Made by a program: the position numbers and the translations under genes. From assembly GCA_947179155.2 (NCBI GenBank), contig OX359282.1, positions 9,771,533-9,835,532 of the forward strand: 64,000 nucleotides of DNA, given 5' to 3'. The notes below the pieces were generated by a model. That model worked only from the letters and a program-made list of their open reading frames with translations. It was not told where the DNA came from and ran no database searches. This document shows, piece by piece, positions 36,801 through 48,800 of this stretch. Numbering within the stretch: the stretch's first letter is position 1; every line of letters starts with the position of its first letter. This DNA is from Hedera helix (lineage: Eukaryota > Streptophyta > Magnoliopsida > Apiales > Araliaceae).

Positions 36801-39800
36801 AAATCATACTATAATACTTTTAGCTTGAGGACTAGTGTTAAGAGGATTCTAAGATAAGTTTAGAGTCATAATTATCGGACATAATTATAGGGATTCTAGG
36901 ATTATTCTAGGGGCATAATTATGGGGATTCCAGGATAAATCTAGGGGCATAATTATGGGGATTCATGTATTTACTTTCCATATGTAGCTGCAGCTCTATT
37001 TATATATAAAGAGCTCTCCTATGTACATTTCTATGATATAATGAACATCTTTGTCACTACTCTTTATCTCTCACATTTACAAAGGAATAACATTTGAATT
37101 CAAACAAAGATTAACTGTTAAGTGAATATGCACCGGACAAGGGTATACAAAAGCAGTGAAATTTATGAATACATGCCATAAAATATGACTCTGTTATCAT
37201 TAAATTAAAAATAAATAATATCATCAGAGAAACAGAAAATGATGCGGCCCAGATGATTTGTAAGGTTGATCGCTGGACTAAACCAGCAAACTCTCAAATA
37301 GTAAATCCAAATTTTGGGAGTGAAGATCAGATAGATTCCTATTTTGAGAGTCATATTTCTGAGGTCTTTTCAGGTTTTATAGGAAAGAAGATGAAGAGAG
37401 AAAGTGAATAGGCAGGAAAAGACTGGGAGCTTGGTTGATATCATTAGTTTTGTTGTTTCAACCTCCTCTAGCAAAGGATAAGCAGCAGGCCTCATCATGA
37501 ATGCTCTCACTCCTGGATTTCTTGGCCATCTAACAGATGGATCTATTCTAAACTTTTACAGATGGCCTACTATGCTAGCCATAATTTCAATATATATATC
37601 CAAATGCCATATTCTTTATCCAGCATGAACCACTTGAAATGTTGGACACACTTATCTTACAGTTATTGTGCTTGGATAAATAACTGAATTTACCACCTAC
37701 ATTGTAGTTACAGAATGAAATTTTTTGTGGTCTAAGCAACATTTTGGAGTTTGTCCATCGCTCAATATTTTGGAGTTTGTCCATCGCTCAAGGACATCTT
37801 TATTCTTATTGTGGCACCGTTTCGCAATTATTTTTGGTCCTCTAGTTTCCCCCCATTCCATTGGAATGCTGCAACTCCCCCTATATTTCCTTTTTCCCTG
37901 TTTTTACCTTGCTCAAATTGACGTTAGCAGTGGCATTTAAATCCTCGAAATTCACTTTACTTTGTTGATGAAATTTGTTTTTCTTTATTTGACTGATGTA
38001 TTTGATGATTTGAATGCTCTATAGATTATGAATGCTGAATGCTTTAATATTATATTATATTTCAAATGTTGAACTTTTTTTCTTGATTTTTTGATAAGAA
38101 ATTGACCGGAAGGAGGCTCGATTGAATGCTATGCGTTCAGCAATACTGGAGACTTTTCCTGAACCAAACAGGCGGTTATTACAGAGGTGATACCTCTCTC
38201 TGTGTGTTTGAGTGTGTTAAGGATATGCTGTACATATTTACTTTTTCTTCTCATTCTCCTCAGAGCCAAAATCCTTCTGAGCACCTAGCAGTATCTTGAA
38301 GTCCCCGAAATGACGAACTAAAGTTTGTCCAATCTTGAGTTTGCCAGTCTGAATCAATCAAATAAAACAGCATCGTCAATTATTTTGGTACCGTGATAGG
38401 AAACTAATTAAAATTCAAAACTTCTCCTGAAATTTAAATAGGTCATAAAACGTCTTGGAAGTAATGAAGCTCACTATAAGCATCAACTCAGAAGGCGATA
38501 TCCCAATATTTCATTTGTATGAAATATAGTTTTTCAATTATTTGCTCATCCCCTACTCTACAAGGACACACCGATTTCCTTGAGCGCTCATGTTTAAAAG
38601 AAGACATTTGTTACCAATTTACTTTGCCATGTTCTCACATCTAAAATCTGATGATCAAGTGATAACAACACAGATACACAAATGCCAGAATCAGTTGTAC
38701 CTAGTTTATATGATTGAGGTTTAAGGATCAAAATTTTGTTGGACAGGTTGCTTTAGTTGTTTTCAGAAAGGAATGCTTTCGGTCATTTTGGTTGCTTTGT
38801 CTTGTCTTGGAAGTTCTGATTCATTTGTTTCCAATATCAGTATAAGTTTCTGCCTTTTGGATCGTGTCCATCACCTCTCATAAACTGGAGGATTGCCTCT
38901 TTTGCTGAAGCATCTATGGTAAAACAATTTACAGACACAAACTATTACTTAAAGGCACAACTAATGATTTCCCAACTATACTTGGCATGTTTTACTTATT
39001 ACACCACTAAACTTTTAAATTTTGCAATTACCACATTAAACTAATTAAAATAGTGAAATTGGATCATTCTATTAAAATAATTTAATGTCCGTCAAATTGG
39101 TTCCAGGTTTTTCATGTGGAAGCAAAAAAAAAGAAGTGAAAATGAAATAGAAAATGAGGTGGCCAATCACCAACAATGACATGGAAAATAAAAAGGACAC
39201 ATGGGAGAAAAAAAGGGAAAAGAAAAAAATATATATTGGCAGCCATGTGAGAATCAAATAAAGAAAAATAAACTTAGTTTTTTTCTTTACCTTTTTTTCT
39301 CTCCTTTCTTTATCTGGGCGGTTTTGATCTACGGCAGGGATTTCTCATATTGGGATCTCGGGGGTGTTCCGATGACGTTCAATCCACCTCTGCATAAAGA
39401 ATTTTCAACAGCAAGTGCCGATCATTGAGTGGCTGAACCAAGCCCTTTAAATTCTTGTGGCCCTAATCCTTCATCTCACCATCTTCTACCACTAAAAACC
39501 TAAATTTATCATTTTCTTTTCCTAATTTTTCTCCTAGCCATGGTTGGAATCTTAAATCAACCACCATCACCCACCTACATCATAGTCAAGAAAAGCCCCA
39601 AATTTTCAATAGTTGTTAAAATTAGTTGAGGTTGGACCCCTAATTCCTTTAGAAATATGATTTTTTAAAAAAATTGGATTCCATTAGGGCTTTGAAATTC
39701 CTGTTTTAATATGAAACGTTAAAAATTGGACTCAGTTAGGGTTTTGAATTTGAGGGAAGTTGAAAGTTCCTTTTGAAAATTGATGATTTACCTTTTCATT

Positions 39801-42800
39801 TGGGCTAATCTGCTATTGTTGCGACGCCATGTGAACCTCTCCCTGCTGTTGCTGCAAGGAGCCATGGCCAACCGTGCTGCTGTTGCAACTTCTTGATTGT
39901 TTTTATTTAAAAAAAGGTAGGCAAACACATGAATGGGTGTCTGATCCGGGTCTGGCTCGGATGGATGAGCTAAAGGGTATGACCCGGACACTAGGAGAAG
40001 CAGTTGGTGAAACTGCGGTTAGCCATGGCGATGAGGAGAGGGAAGGAAAGGAGGAGAGAGCGGAGGCTTATTTGGTCTCTGGAATTGTGGAAGAAGAACG
40101 GGGAGGCTTATTTGGTCTCCAATCAGCCCATGTCATTTTCTTTTTCCTTTTTCTTACTTGCCACGTATGAAAAAACTTAATCAATTTGATGGACGTTCAA
40201 TTATTTTAACAGAATGGTCCAATTTTAATTTTTTAAATAGTTCAATGTGGTAAATGCAATTTTTTAAAGTTTAATAGGGTAATGAGTAAAAGTTGCGAAA
40301 TATAGTGGGAAAATGATTAGTTTTGCCATTACTTAAACTTAAACCTAAACCTTTATGCTAAAATGACAAAAAAGAGATCTAGAAATGGGAAGGAAGAAAG
40401 AAAGACAGCTGGGAAACAAAAAAAAGAGCAAAGCCTCAACTACTATTATAAAGAGAAACAAAAGATTTGGTGAGTAAATTTTGTACTGAATTTTACCAGA
40501 AATCAAGAACCTCATACTGATTGGTGAAATCCCAGAGTACATCGTACCTGAAAACAGGATGCTCCAGCTCAGTACACATGCACTAAAAGCACACCTTTTT
40601 TTGATAAGTAAAAAGAAAAAAGAAAAAACCCCCCCCACCCATTAACATGCACCCTGGACAAGGGATGCAAAGGACATGTAACAAAAGGTGGATCAGGGTA
40701 TATATATTGATCATTAATATTAAAAATGTGAATTCACATTCACTATATGTACTCGATACCGATCATAAATTTGATTTCAGCATTTGAGGTTCTGTAAGAC
40801 TTTTCACTGGTGTGAGTATGAGAATCATCAGTCTGCCATTAAGCAGGTCAGTTGAGTCGATAGGTTAAGCAAACCAATCACTGAAAAGTCTTAAAGCATG
40901 GATGCCAACTAGAAAATGTCTGTTAATAACCTAATCACTTAAAGAATGCATTGCATGGCTACTGGAAAATGTTTGTCTATTACTTTTAAAACTCAATCTA
41001 TGAAAAAGTAGAAGAAAACATCATCAAATTTCCATTTTACTATTGGAACTTGCTTTACTTATTAAAAAGAATAAATAAAAACTAATGAAATTTGAAAATT
41101 ATGAACAAATTAGAAGAAAGTGTTTTATTCTCCCTGTTACGTTACATCACATGGTAGAAGCAGATCTACATTCAAACAAAATGTACAACATAACGAGAGC
41201 CAAAACAAAAGAGCATCAAATTTATTGAAAATTGTTGTACGTGGGCTTTGATCTATTTTACTGGTTTTTGAAGAAGACCATGTAGATTAGGAGTTTGGTC
41301 AGCCTAACATTTGTAATTGAATTTGTTTGCTGTCACCAAAATGGCTTCTTAATTTTATTTTTTCCTCTTTTTTTCTAAAACCTTTCCTGCCCATGCAAAC
41401 GTTTTATTGAAAACTAACAATTAGAAACACCATGAAACTGTTAAAGTTGATCCACTTTATAAGAAAAGCAGAGTATGATTATAGGTACCCTCTGTTGCAT
41501 TATTGAACTACGTATATTAATTTAATTGCATCTTTTAAGTAATAACTCCATTCATTTGTCAACTTACATTATAATTTCTTTCATTATTTTGCACGTCCAG
41601 TTCATCACTTTGTTGAATTGATTTGCAGAATCTTGAAAATGATGCACACAGTTTCAGTGCATGCCCCTGAAAATAGGATGACCCCATCTGCAGTCGCTGC
41701 CTGCATGGCACCATTACTCTTACGCCCTCTTTTGGCTGGTGAATGCGAGTTGGAAGATGATTTTGATATGAATGGTGATAGTTCTGCTCAGCTTCTTGCT
41801 GCTGCAAATGCTGCTAACAATGCTCAAGCCATCATTACAACACTCTTGGAGGAGTATGAAAACATTTTTGATGTGAGTTACTCTGTTTTTGGTTTCTTAA
41901 TTAACAAGTAGTGGTTCAAGAATGTTCCATCTTTCCATTATTGTATAATATGTTACAACCTCATTTTTAGGTGGGAAGTACGCTAGGAGTGGGATGTTTT
42001 CTTTCTTTTTTTGCATATAACGTAGTAGTATCTTTTATCAATACAGAATCCAAAATTGGATTCCCTGCCCACTAAAAAAATTACTATTGTATGATTGGCA
42101 GCCAGTGTTCTAAAACTAGGCGCTGCCCAACCTTGGCGAGTAAGTACTAGCCGCCTGCCTAGCAACCTAGGGACTGACCATCCAATTCTATTTGTTACCA
42201 TCCACCACCATTGCTGCAATTTGTTTCATCCTATTCCCTAAATGTGTGTTTTTGCGATCTGTTTTCTTGACCGGATGGCATTAGATATTATCCTTTCAAT
42301 GTGTTAAAATTCAAACTCGGCCCCATAATTTGATAATGTTTTAAATCAATCCCTAGACCTCCACTTTTTATAAATATTACCTTATTTTTTTTATAAAAAT
42401 AAAAGGATTGACTTAATTTTTTTATAAATATAAAAAGTAATCTAGGGAAGCCACCTTGGCTCTGCCTAGAAAAACACCTAGGCCCCACCTACAAGGCCTA
42501 GGCGCTTGAAGCTACCCTTGCTGCCTAGGTCTGCCTAGCGCTTTTTAGGCAGCCATGTTTTGGATATTTGTACCGAAGTTAAAATTTAGCACATTTTAGG
42601 CAGCCATGTTTTGGATAGCTGTTAGCAAACTGCGTACTAATCTTTGGACTTCTTTCTTCTTCTTTTATCTTCTTTTAGTAAAATTAATTACAAACTCCAT
42701 GATCTCATTTTCATCCACTCATACTAGTAAGAAATCAAGTGCTGTACCTGATAAAGAGTTATTTAGTATATACTGACATCATAATAACAATGATGATGGT

Positions 42801-45800
42801 AATAGGGTATTAGAGAGAGCTGATGGATGAATTATTACTTAACTAGCAGATTTGAACCACCAGCAATTTGATCATGAAAATCATTACAACTTTGCGTGCG
42901 TGAACATGCTCATGCTTTTTGTGACCAGCTTACTAAAGTATCTGTGCCTTTGGGGTAGTATGTGGCGTGTTGTTGTATACGTCTCTCCGGAAGATGTTAG
43001 TGTATAATACACATTTCCCTGTGCTTGCTGATATCTTGCGCATTGGAGTATTTTGCAAAAAGTTCTGATGTATGAAAATTCAAATCCTTGTTCATTCTAT
43101 CTAACAAAATCTTCTTCTTTTATTTTAAGGAAAAAAGAAGAAAATGTTCTGATATATTCCTATTGAGTTGAGCCATGCTAGTTTTGTTATTTATGAGATA
43201 TCAATGTATAATATGTGTCTAGTTCCCTTAACGGACCTAATATTTTTTTTCTTTATCTATGAGGATTCTCATAAATGAGAATGAATAATTCAATTGCAAT
43301 TGCATTATCTGTGAATTTTATAATGTTGACACATTTGTGTAATTTAATTTTTTTTATTCTAGTGTAAGCCGTATATGTAACACCCCGAACCAGCTACATG
43401 TTCGAAGTGTCACACGTCGCAAGCCCCCTTCGGGCTTGCAAGGCAACAATATCAATAGCGCAACCCAAACGAAAACATAATAATGAAACTCTCTTGAAAC
43501 CAAACAATCTTTCATTATCAAAATTATACTAAGATTCAATAATTAAATACTGAAAACGTAACTTTGGAGACACAGCTCCATTAAACAAAAGTCTTATCAT
43601 AATTCTAAAATATTCATAAACTTCTTAAACTAAATATCTTCTGGTCATCCACAAAAGTATCAACAATACTCGGCTCTAAACAATGTTTCCTGTAAAAATT
43701 AATGTAAGGGTGAGCGGTAAAGCTCAGCATGTAATAATCTTTACTATTTAGGTGGATCAAGTACAGTTTGTAAAACTTTTTTGAAATAACTTTTTGTTCA
43801 ATAACAATAGTAAACATACTTGTTAAAAATAATATTTTCTTGTTCGATAATAATAGTCGATATATACATTTAAAACCAAAATCAATAATTATAAAACACA
43901 ATTCGAAAACGATTTCAATGTGTTCAATAAACGATTTTGATGCGTTCAATATATTCGATGCATCTTTTAATCCACAGCCCTTGCGACTAAGGTTACAGCA
44001 GCCCTGTAACACGACCCTTATGTTCGATAATGTCAATGATACGCTCCCTACTAAGGTATCTTATCATGCACGCGCCCCGAAGAGCGCCCCCCGAAGGGTA
44101 TCTGAAGGTGTGCACCTTAGTAGGTCCTAAATTATTCCGGAACTAGCATAAACACTAACGGTTTCTATACATAGTCGGACTGAGGTTTCTAAAAACAATT
44201 CCTCAATATTTTCAATATTCAAAACAATACTTATTTTACAGTTCAAATCACATAATCTCGTTTTCTAAATCAAAATTCTATTTTGATACTTGATCCGAAT
44301 TTTTTAACAAAATACAATTGTAACATTTTCATTCAAATGGAAGCCTTAAATAAAGAATAACAATTTTTGAAACGATACATTTAGGCATCCGAATAATTAC
44401 TAAAGCATACATAATTATAAACGAAAATTTTAAAATACTAAATAGCTCAGAAAGTCACTTACCTCGATATTGCTGAACACAAAATTAATAGTCGAACGAT
44501 TCCTAAATATAAATTTAGAACAAATAAATGTCATTAGGACAATTCTATTATTTAACAGCTTTCTTATTTTATTTTATTTTCAAAATAACTATAAGTATAT
44601 TTACAAAAATATTCTTTCAATATTTAATCCATTTTCAAACAAATATTACTATTTTGCCAAAGAAATAATCTAAATTGTAATAATAATTAAAACTAATAAT
44701 GTTAATCTAAAACTATTAACTAATAATCTAAATACAAAATAATAATTAAAGCCAATAATACTAATATAAAACTATTTAGTAATAATCTAAATACAAAACA
44801 ATAATTTAAACTACAAAAATAATAACAATGCAAAAATACTAATTACTAACAAAATATACTAAAATATTAACTAACAAACTAAATACAATATTTAAAATAA
44901 AAATGACAATACAAAAAAATTAAATAAGAAACGTAACCGAAAATTACGAGTTCCGCAGATTTCCTACGTCTTCGATGACAAAAATTTAACTAAGGAGGTC
45001 TTTTTATAAAAAGTACTCACACAACAAGGTCCTTACTCAATATTGGAGGTCCTTATTGTTAGTGAATGAAACAAAGGCTAAGCCCTTCTATTTATAGATT
45101 TAGAAAAGGGTAAAGGTTTTCAATTACGTGATGTGGGACAAAGCCGCACTGTTCTAAAAATCCCCGCCTAGGTCCGATTAATCCCCGCCTAGGCGCTAGG
45201 CCCTCCCCTGCCGCCACGCCTAGGCCGCCTAGCGCCTAGCCTATGTCCAAGGAGAAAAAAAAATTCCTCCAGAGAATTATACGAGACTGGGCGGGCAAGA
45301 CAGAGAAATTAGGCGAGGCATAAGCGAAAAATTTAGGGTTGCAATTATTTTTTTTTAATTTTAATAACTAAGCTACAAAACGACGTCATAAGAATAGATG
45401 AAGAAGTTGAAGGTTGTTCGGGCCTTACTTGGGAAGCGATTGGTGAAGCATCCGAAGCGGATAGCGTGCTAGAGCCTAAGAGAAATAATAGAAATGTTAG
45501 AGTAAGAAAACTCCATGATTTTTTTTTTGTCTGAAAATGATACGGAAGAGGGAAATGAGGAGTACGAGTGTGAGCCCGATGGGGACATTATCTTGGAAGA
45601 ATATAGAAAAAAAAGAGTTATAGAGAGATATAGAGGTATATGGAGATGAGGACTATTAGTTTGTATTTTTTATTATTTGCTTGTGTTTGAACTTTAAACA
45701 ATTGCGTGTTTTTGTTTGAACTTTGACATTAGCAACATGGATATGTGTTTGAGCTTTAAGCAAATGCCTTTATTATCTTTATTATAGATTGTTTTCCTTT

Positions 45801-48800
45801 ATATTATTATTTTGTTAGGATAAATGTAAGATAAAATATTAAAATTGGTATAAAATAAAAAATCCCGCCTAGGCCCCGCCCAGGCCCCGCCTAGGCCCCC
45901 TAGGCGCTAGGCCCCCCCCGGCCGCCCGCCTCCCGCCTAGCGCCTTTTAGAACCTTGGACAAAGGATACATTAACAACCAGTGTGGGAATAGCAAACTTG
46001 GGGCATTACATTACCTCCCCCTTAAAAAAAAATTTGGTGCTCCAAAATTTTAAACTATAAGCATATATCTAAAAATAACATATTCAAATAATAAAAGAGT
46101 TGCATACCTTAATACTGGTTGCCTGAAAGTTGAAACACCCGTCCTCGAGTTAACCTTGGACTTGCTATGGTTATTTCCTCATTCCTTGCATCTCCTTTAG
46201 GTGGAGGGTTCTTGGGACATTGCGCAATTTTATGACCTAACTCTCCACAATGAAAGCACGCACCCGTATTCTAATGACATTCTTTCTCTGGGTGGTTCCT
46301 ACCACATCTCCCACATTTTAATTTGTCATCTTGGTTTACTTGATTTCCCCGAAATCTAAAGGTTTGGGTATTTATCTTTTTCGCAGGTCCCCCATGAATC
46401 GACTCTCCCCCAGAACGTTCCTCCCTCTTTCGATTGACATTCTTCCCATTTTCAATCTCTATTAGGCCTTTCTCAATAACTAATGCTTTATGGAGCACCG
46501 CATCATATGTGGGTAACTCAAAAGACGCAACGCCATGCCTTATGTCGACCCGTAACCCGTCCTCTAACGTATGGGCTTTTGTCACCTCATCCGGTACTAA
46601 GGTAGGTGTACTTAACGAGTTTCGCAAACTCGGCTTCATATTCAGCAACCGTCTTGTTCCCTTGTTCTAGCCTAATGAATTCCCTCTCCTTTTGTGCCCG
46701 AATCGTTCTAGGAAAGTACTTGTTGGTATATACCTCTTTAAACATGCTCCAAGTGTAGGGTTCAAGATTTTTCTCGTGCTTCCTTTTCTTCATAAGCCAC
46801 CAATCATAAGCCCCACCAACGTCACCTTATTAGTTTCGGTACTCCCTAACAAGTCAAAAGCCTTCTCCATTTCTTGAATCCACTTCTCAACGATAGCAGG
46901 GTTTGTAGTCCCTTCAAAGATGGGCAGGTTCAATCGCTTGAATTCTGCTACTATACAACGTTGCCCAGACTGTTGATTTTGTACTAATTGGGCTAAAGTA
47001 TTAGCTAGTTGAGTCATACCATCAACGCCACTATCATTGTTAGTAGAGTTACTTCTTCTAGGCGGCATTTTCTACACAATAAAGCAATCCCCACTAAACA
47101 ACACTATACAAAACTAGTATCAACACATATATCAAAATGAAATTCGAAATATCCAGGTTTATTCAATACTAATCCGTAAAAATTTACGTTCAAAATGCAA
47201 AAAAAAAACTAATCAGACAATGCAAATATTTTTCACGTTATTTTATCTCTCGCTCCAAATTCTTAAATTTAGCCAAGACTATACCCACACTTATCTCCCA
47301 AAATCACTCCCCAGGGAATGTGTAGGTTTTTCAACCCAACACATTGCGAGGGGCCACGACTCTGATACCATTTTTGTAACACCCCGAACCAGCTACATGT
47401 TCGAAGTGTCACACGCGCCCGAAGGCTTGCAAGGCAACAATATCAATAGCGCAACCCAAACGAAAACATAATAATGAAACTCTCTTGAAACCAAACAATC
47501 TTTCATTATCAAAATTACACTAAGATTCAATAATTAAATACTGAAAACATAACTTTGGAAACACAACTCCATTAAACAAAAGTCTTATCATAATTCTAAA
47601 ATATTCATAAACTTTTTAAACTAAATATCTTCTGGTCATCTACAAAAGTATCAACAATGCTCGGCTCTAAACAATATTTCCTTTAAAAATTAATATGTAA
47701 GGATGAGCGGTAAAGCTCAGCATGTAACAATCTTTATTATTTAGGTGGATCAAGTACAGTTTGTAAAACTTTTTTGAAATAACTTTTTGTTCAATAACAA
47801 TAGTAAACATACTTGTTAAAAATAATCTTTCCTTGTTCGATAATAATAGCCGATATATACATTTAAAACCAAAATCAATAATTATAAAAAAATTAAATAA
47901 GAAACGTACTCGAAAATTACGAGTTCCGCAGATTTTCTACGTGCTCGATGACAAAAATTTAACTAAGGAGGTCTTTTTATAAAAAGTACTCACACAACAA
48001 GGTCCTTACTCAATATTGGAAGTCCTTATTGTTAGTGAATGAAACAAAGGCTAAGCCCTTCTATTTATAGATTTAGAAAAGGGTAAAGGTTTCCAATTAG
48101 GTGATGTGGGACAAAGGATACATTAGCAACCAATGTGGGAATAGCAAGCTTGGGTCATTACAGTGTATCCATTTCAAAATCTAGTCTATTTTCATATTTA
48201 AATTTTATAATAAGCAGCTTCATTATCTCTTAATGGGCCTGCTTAAATTTTATGATTTTTTTTCTGTTTCAGGACAATGCTATGCATAGATGCTCTATTT
48301 CCGCTGATTCTCAGATTGAAAACAGTGAAAGTGACGAGTCAACCGATGAAGAAACTTTGGACATTAAGAAAAATGGTTACCATGATGCAGAAAATGAAGT
48401 CGATCAAGAGACCGATGATGATCCGGATCGTGTACTCAGTGGAAAGTTGAGTGAAACCAGTGGTTATGCTGGTAGTGATCTTTATGACTATAAGGTTCTT
48501 TCTTTATCTCTATCTCTATCTCTATCTCTATCTCATACAGACAAGCTTTCATGTCTGTATGCACACACCCCACGTGGGTTTCGACACACACCCAGAACCA
48601 TATTTGGGGTAACAGATGCAAACGCTGAACAATGCAGCACTAGAGAAAATCTTAAGAACTTGAATACGGTCATAAACAAAATAAGGACGTCATATTTATT
48701 AAAAGTATTACATTGTAATAAACAAATCTAATGTTTTTATGAATTTATTTAACCATCAAAAGGGAGGGATGTGATTTGAGGAATTTGTACTTTTTCCACT

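Larger units (their letters stand above)
35601..38098 (+). other. Intron 10 (2.5 kb)
   Basis: It contains a truncated copia-like retrotransposon (35852-37075) and a short tandem duplication (37740-37791). The rest shows nothing identifiable. Confidence 0.85.
43376..48162 (-). mobile_element. Gag-only LTR retrotransposon (TR-GAG type), older copy
   Basis: The two LTRs start TGTAACACCCCGAACC and end CATTACA in plus orientation and flank only 1.36 kb. Read on the minus strand, that interior has a tRNA-Met-type primer-binding site (TGGTATCAGAGTCGTGG, 47354-47370), a gag and a polypurine tract (46011-46030). No protease, reverse transcriptase or integrase is present, so it needs proteins of another element. 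Flanks GTATA and GTGTA match at four of five positions. The LTR terminus TGTAATG(A/C)CC resembles that of the Tekay-type chromovirus at 6554, and its gag is of the same gypsy type. The left LTR contains a nested hAT; the right LTR lacks about 1 kb present in the left. Confidence 0.82.
41873..48272 (+). other. Intron 12 (6.4 kb)
   Basis: It contains a hAT element (42103-42545) and a gag-only LTR element (43376-48162) carrying a second hAT. A 24-bp TTTTAGGCAGCCATGTTTTG-type duplication occurs at about 42543 and 42594. 42620-43370 shows nothing identifiable. Confidence 0.85.

Noticed and set aside
48495..48731. Open frame continuing from exon 13 past 48494 for about 79 more codons
   Set aside because: It runs through a TCTATC microsatellite, and the protein family continues in exon 14 at 51137 with matching phase. 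The extension is intron.
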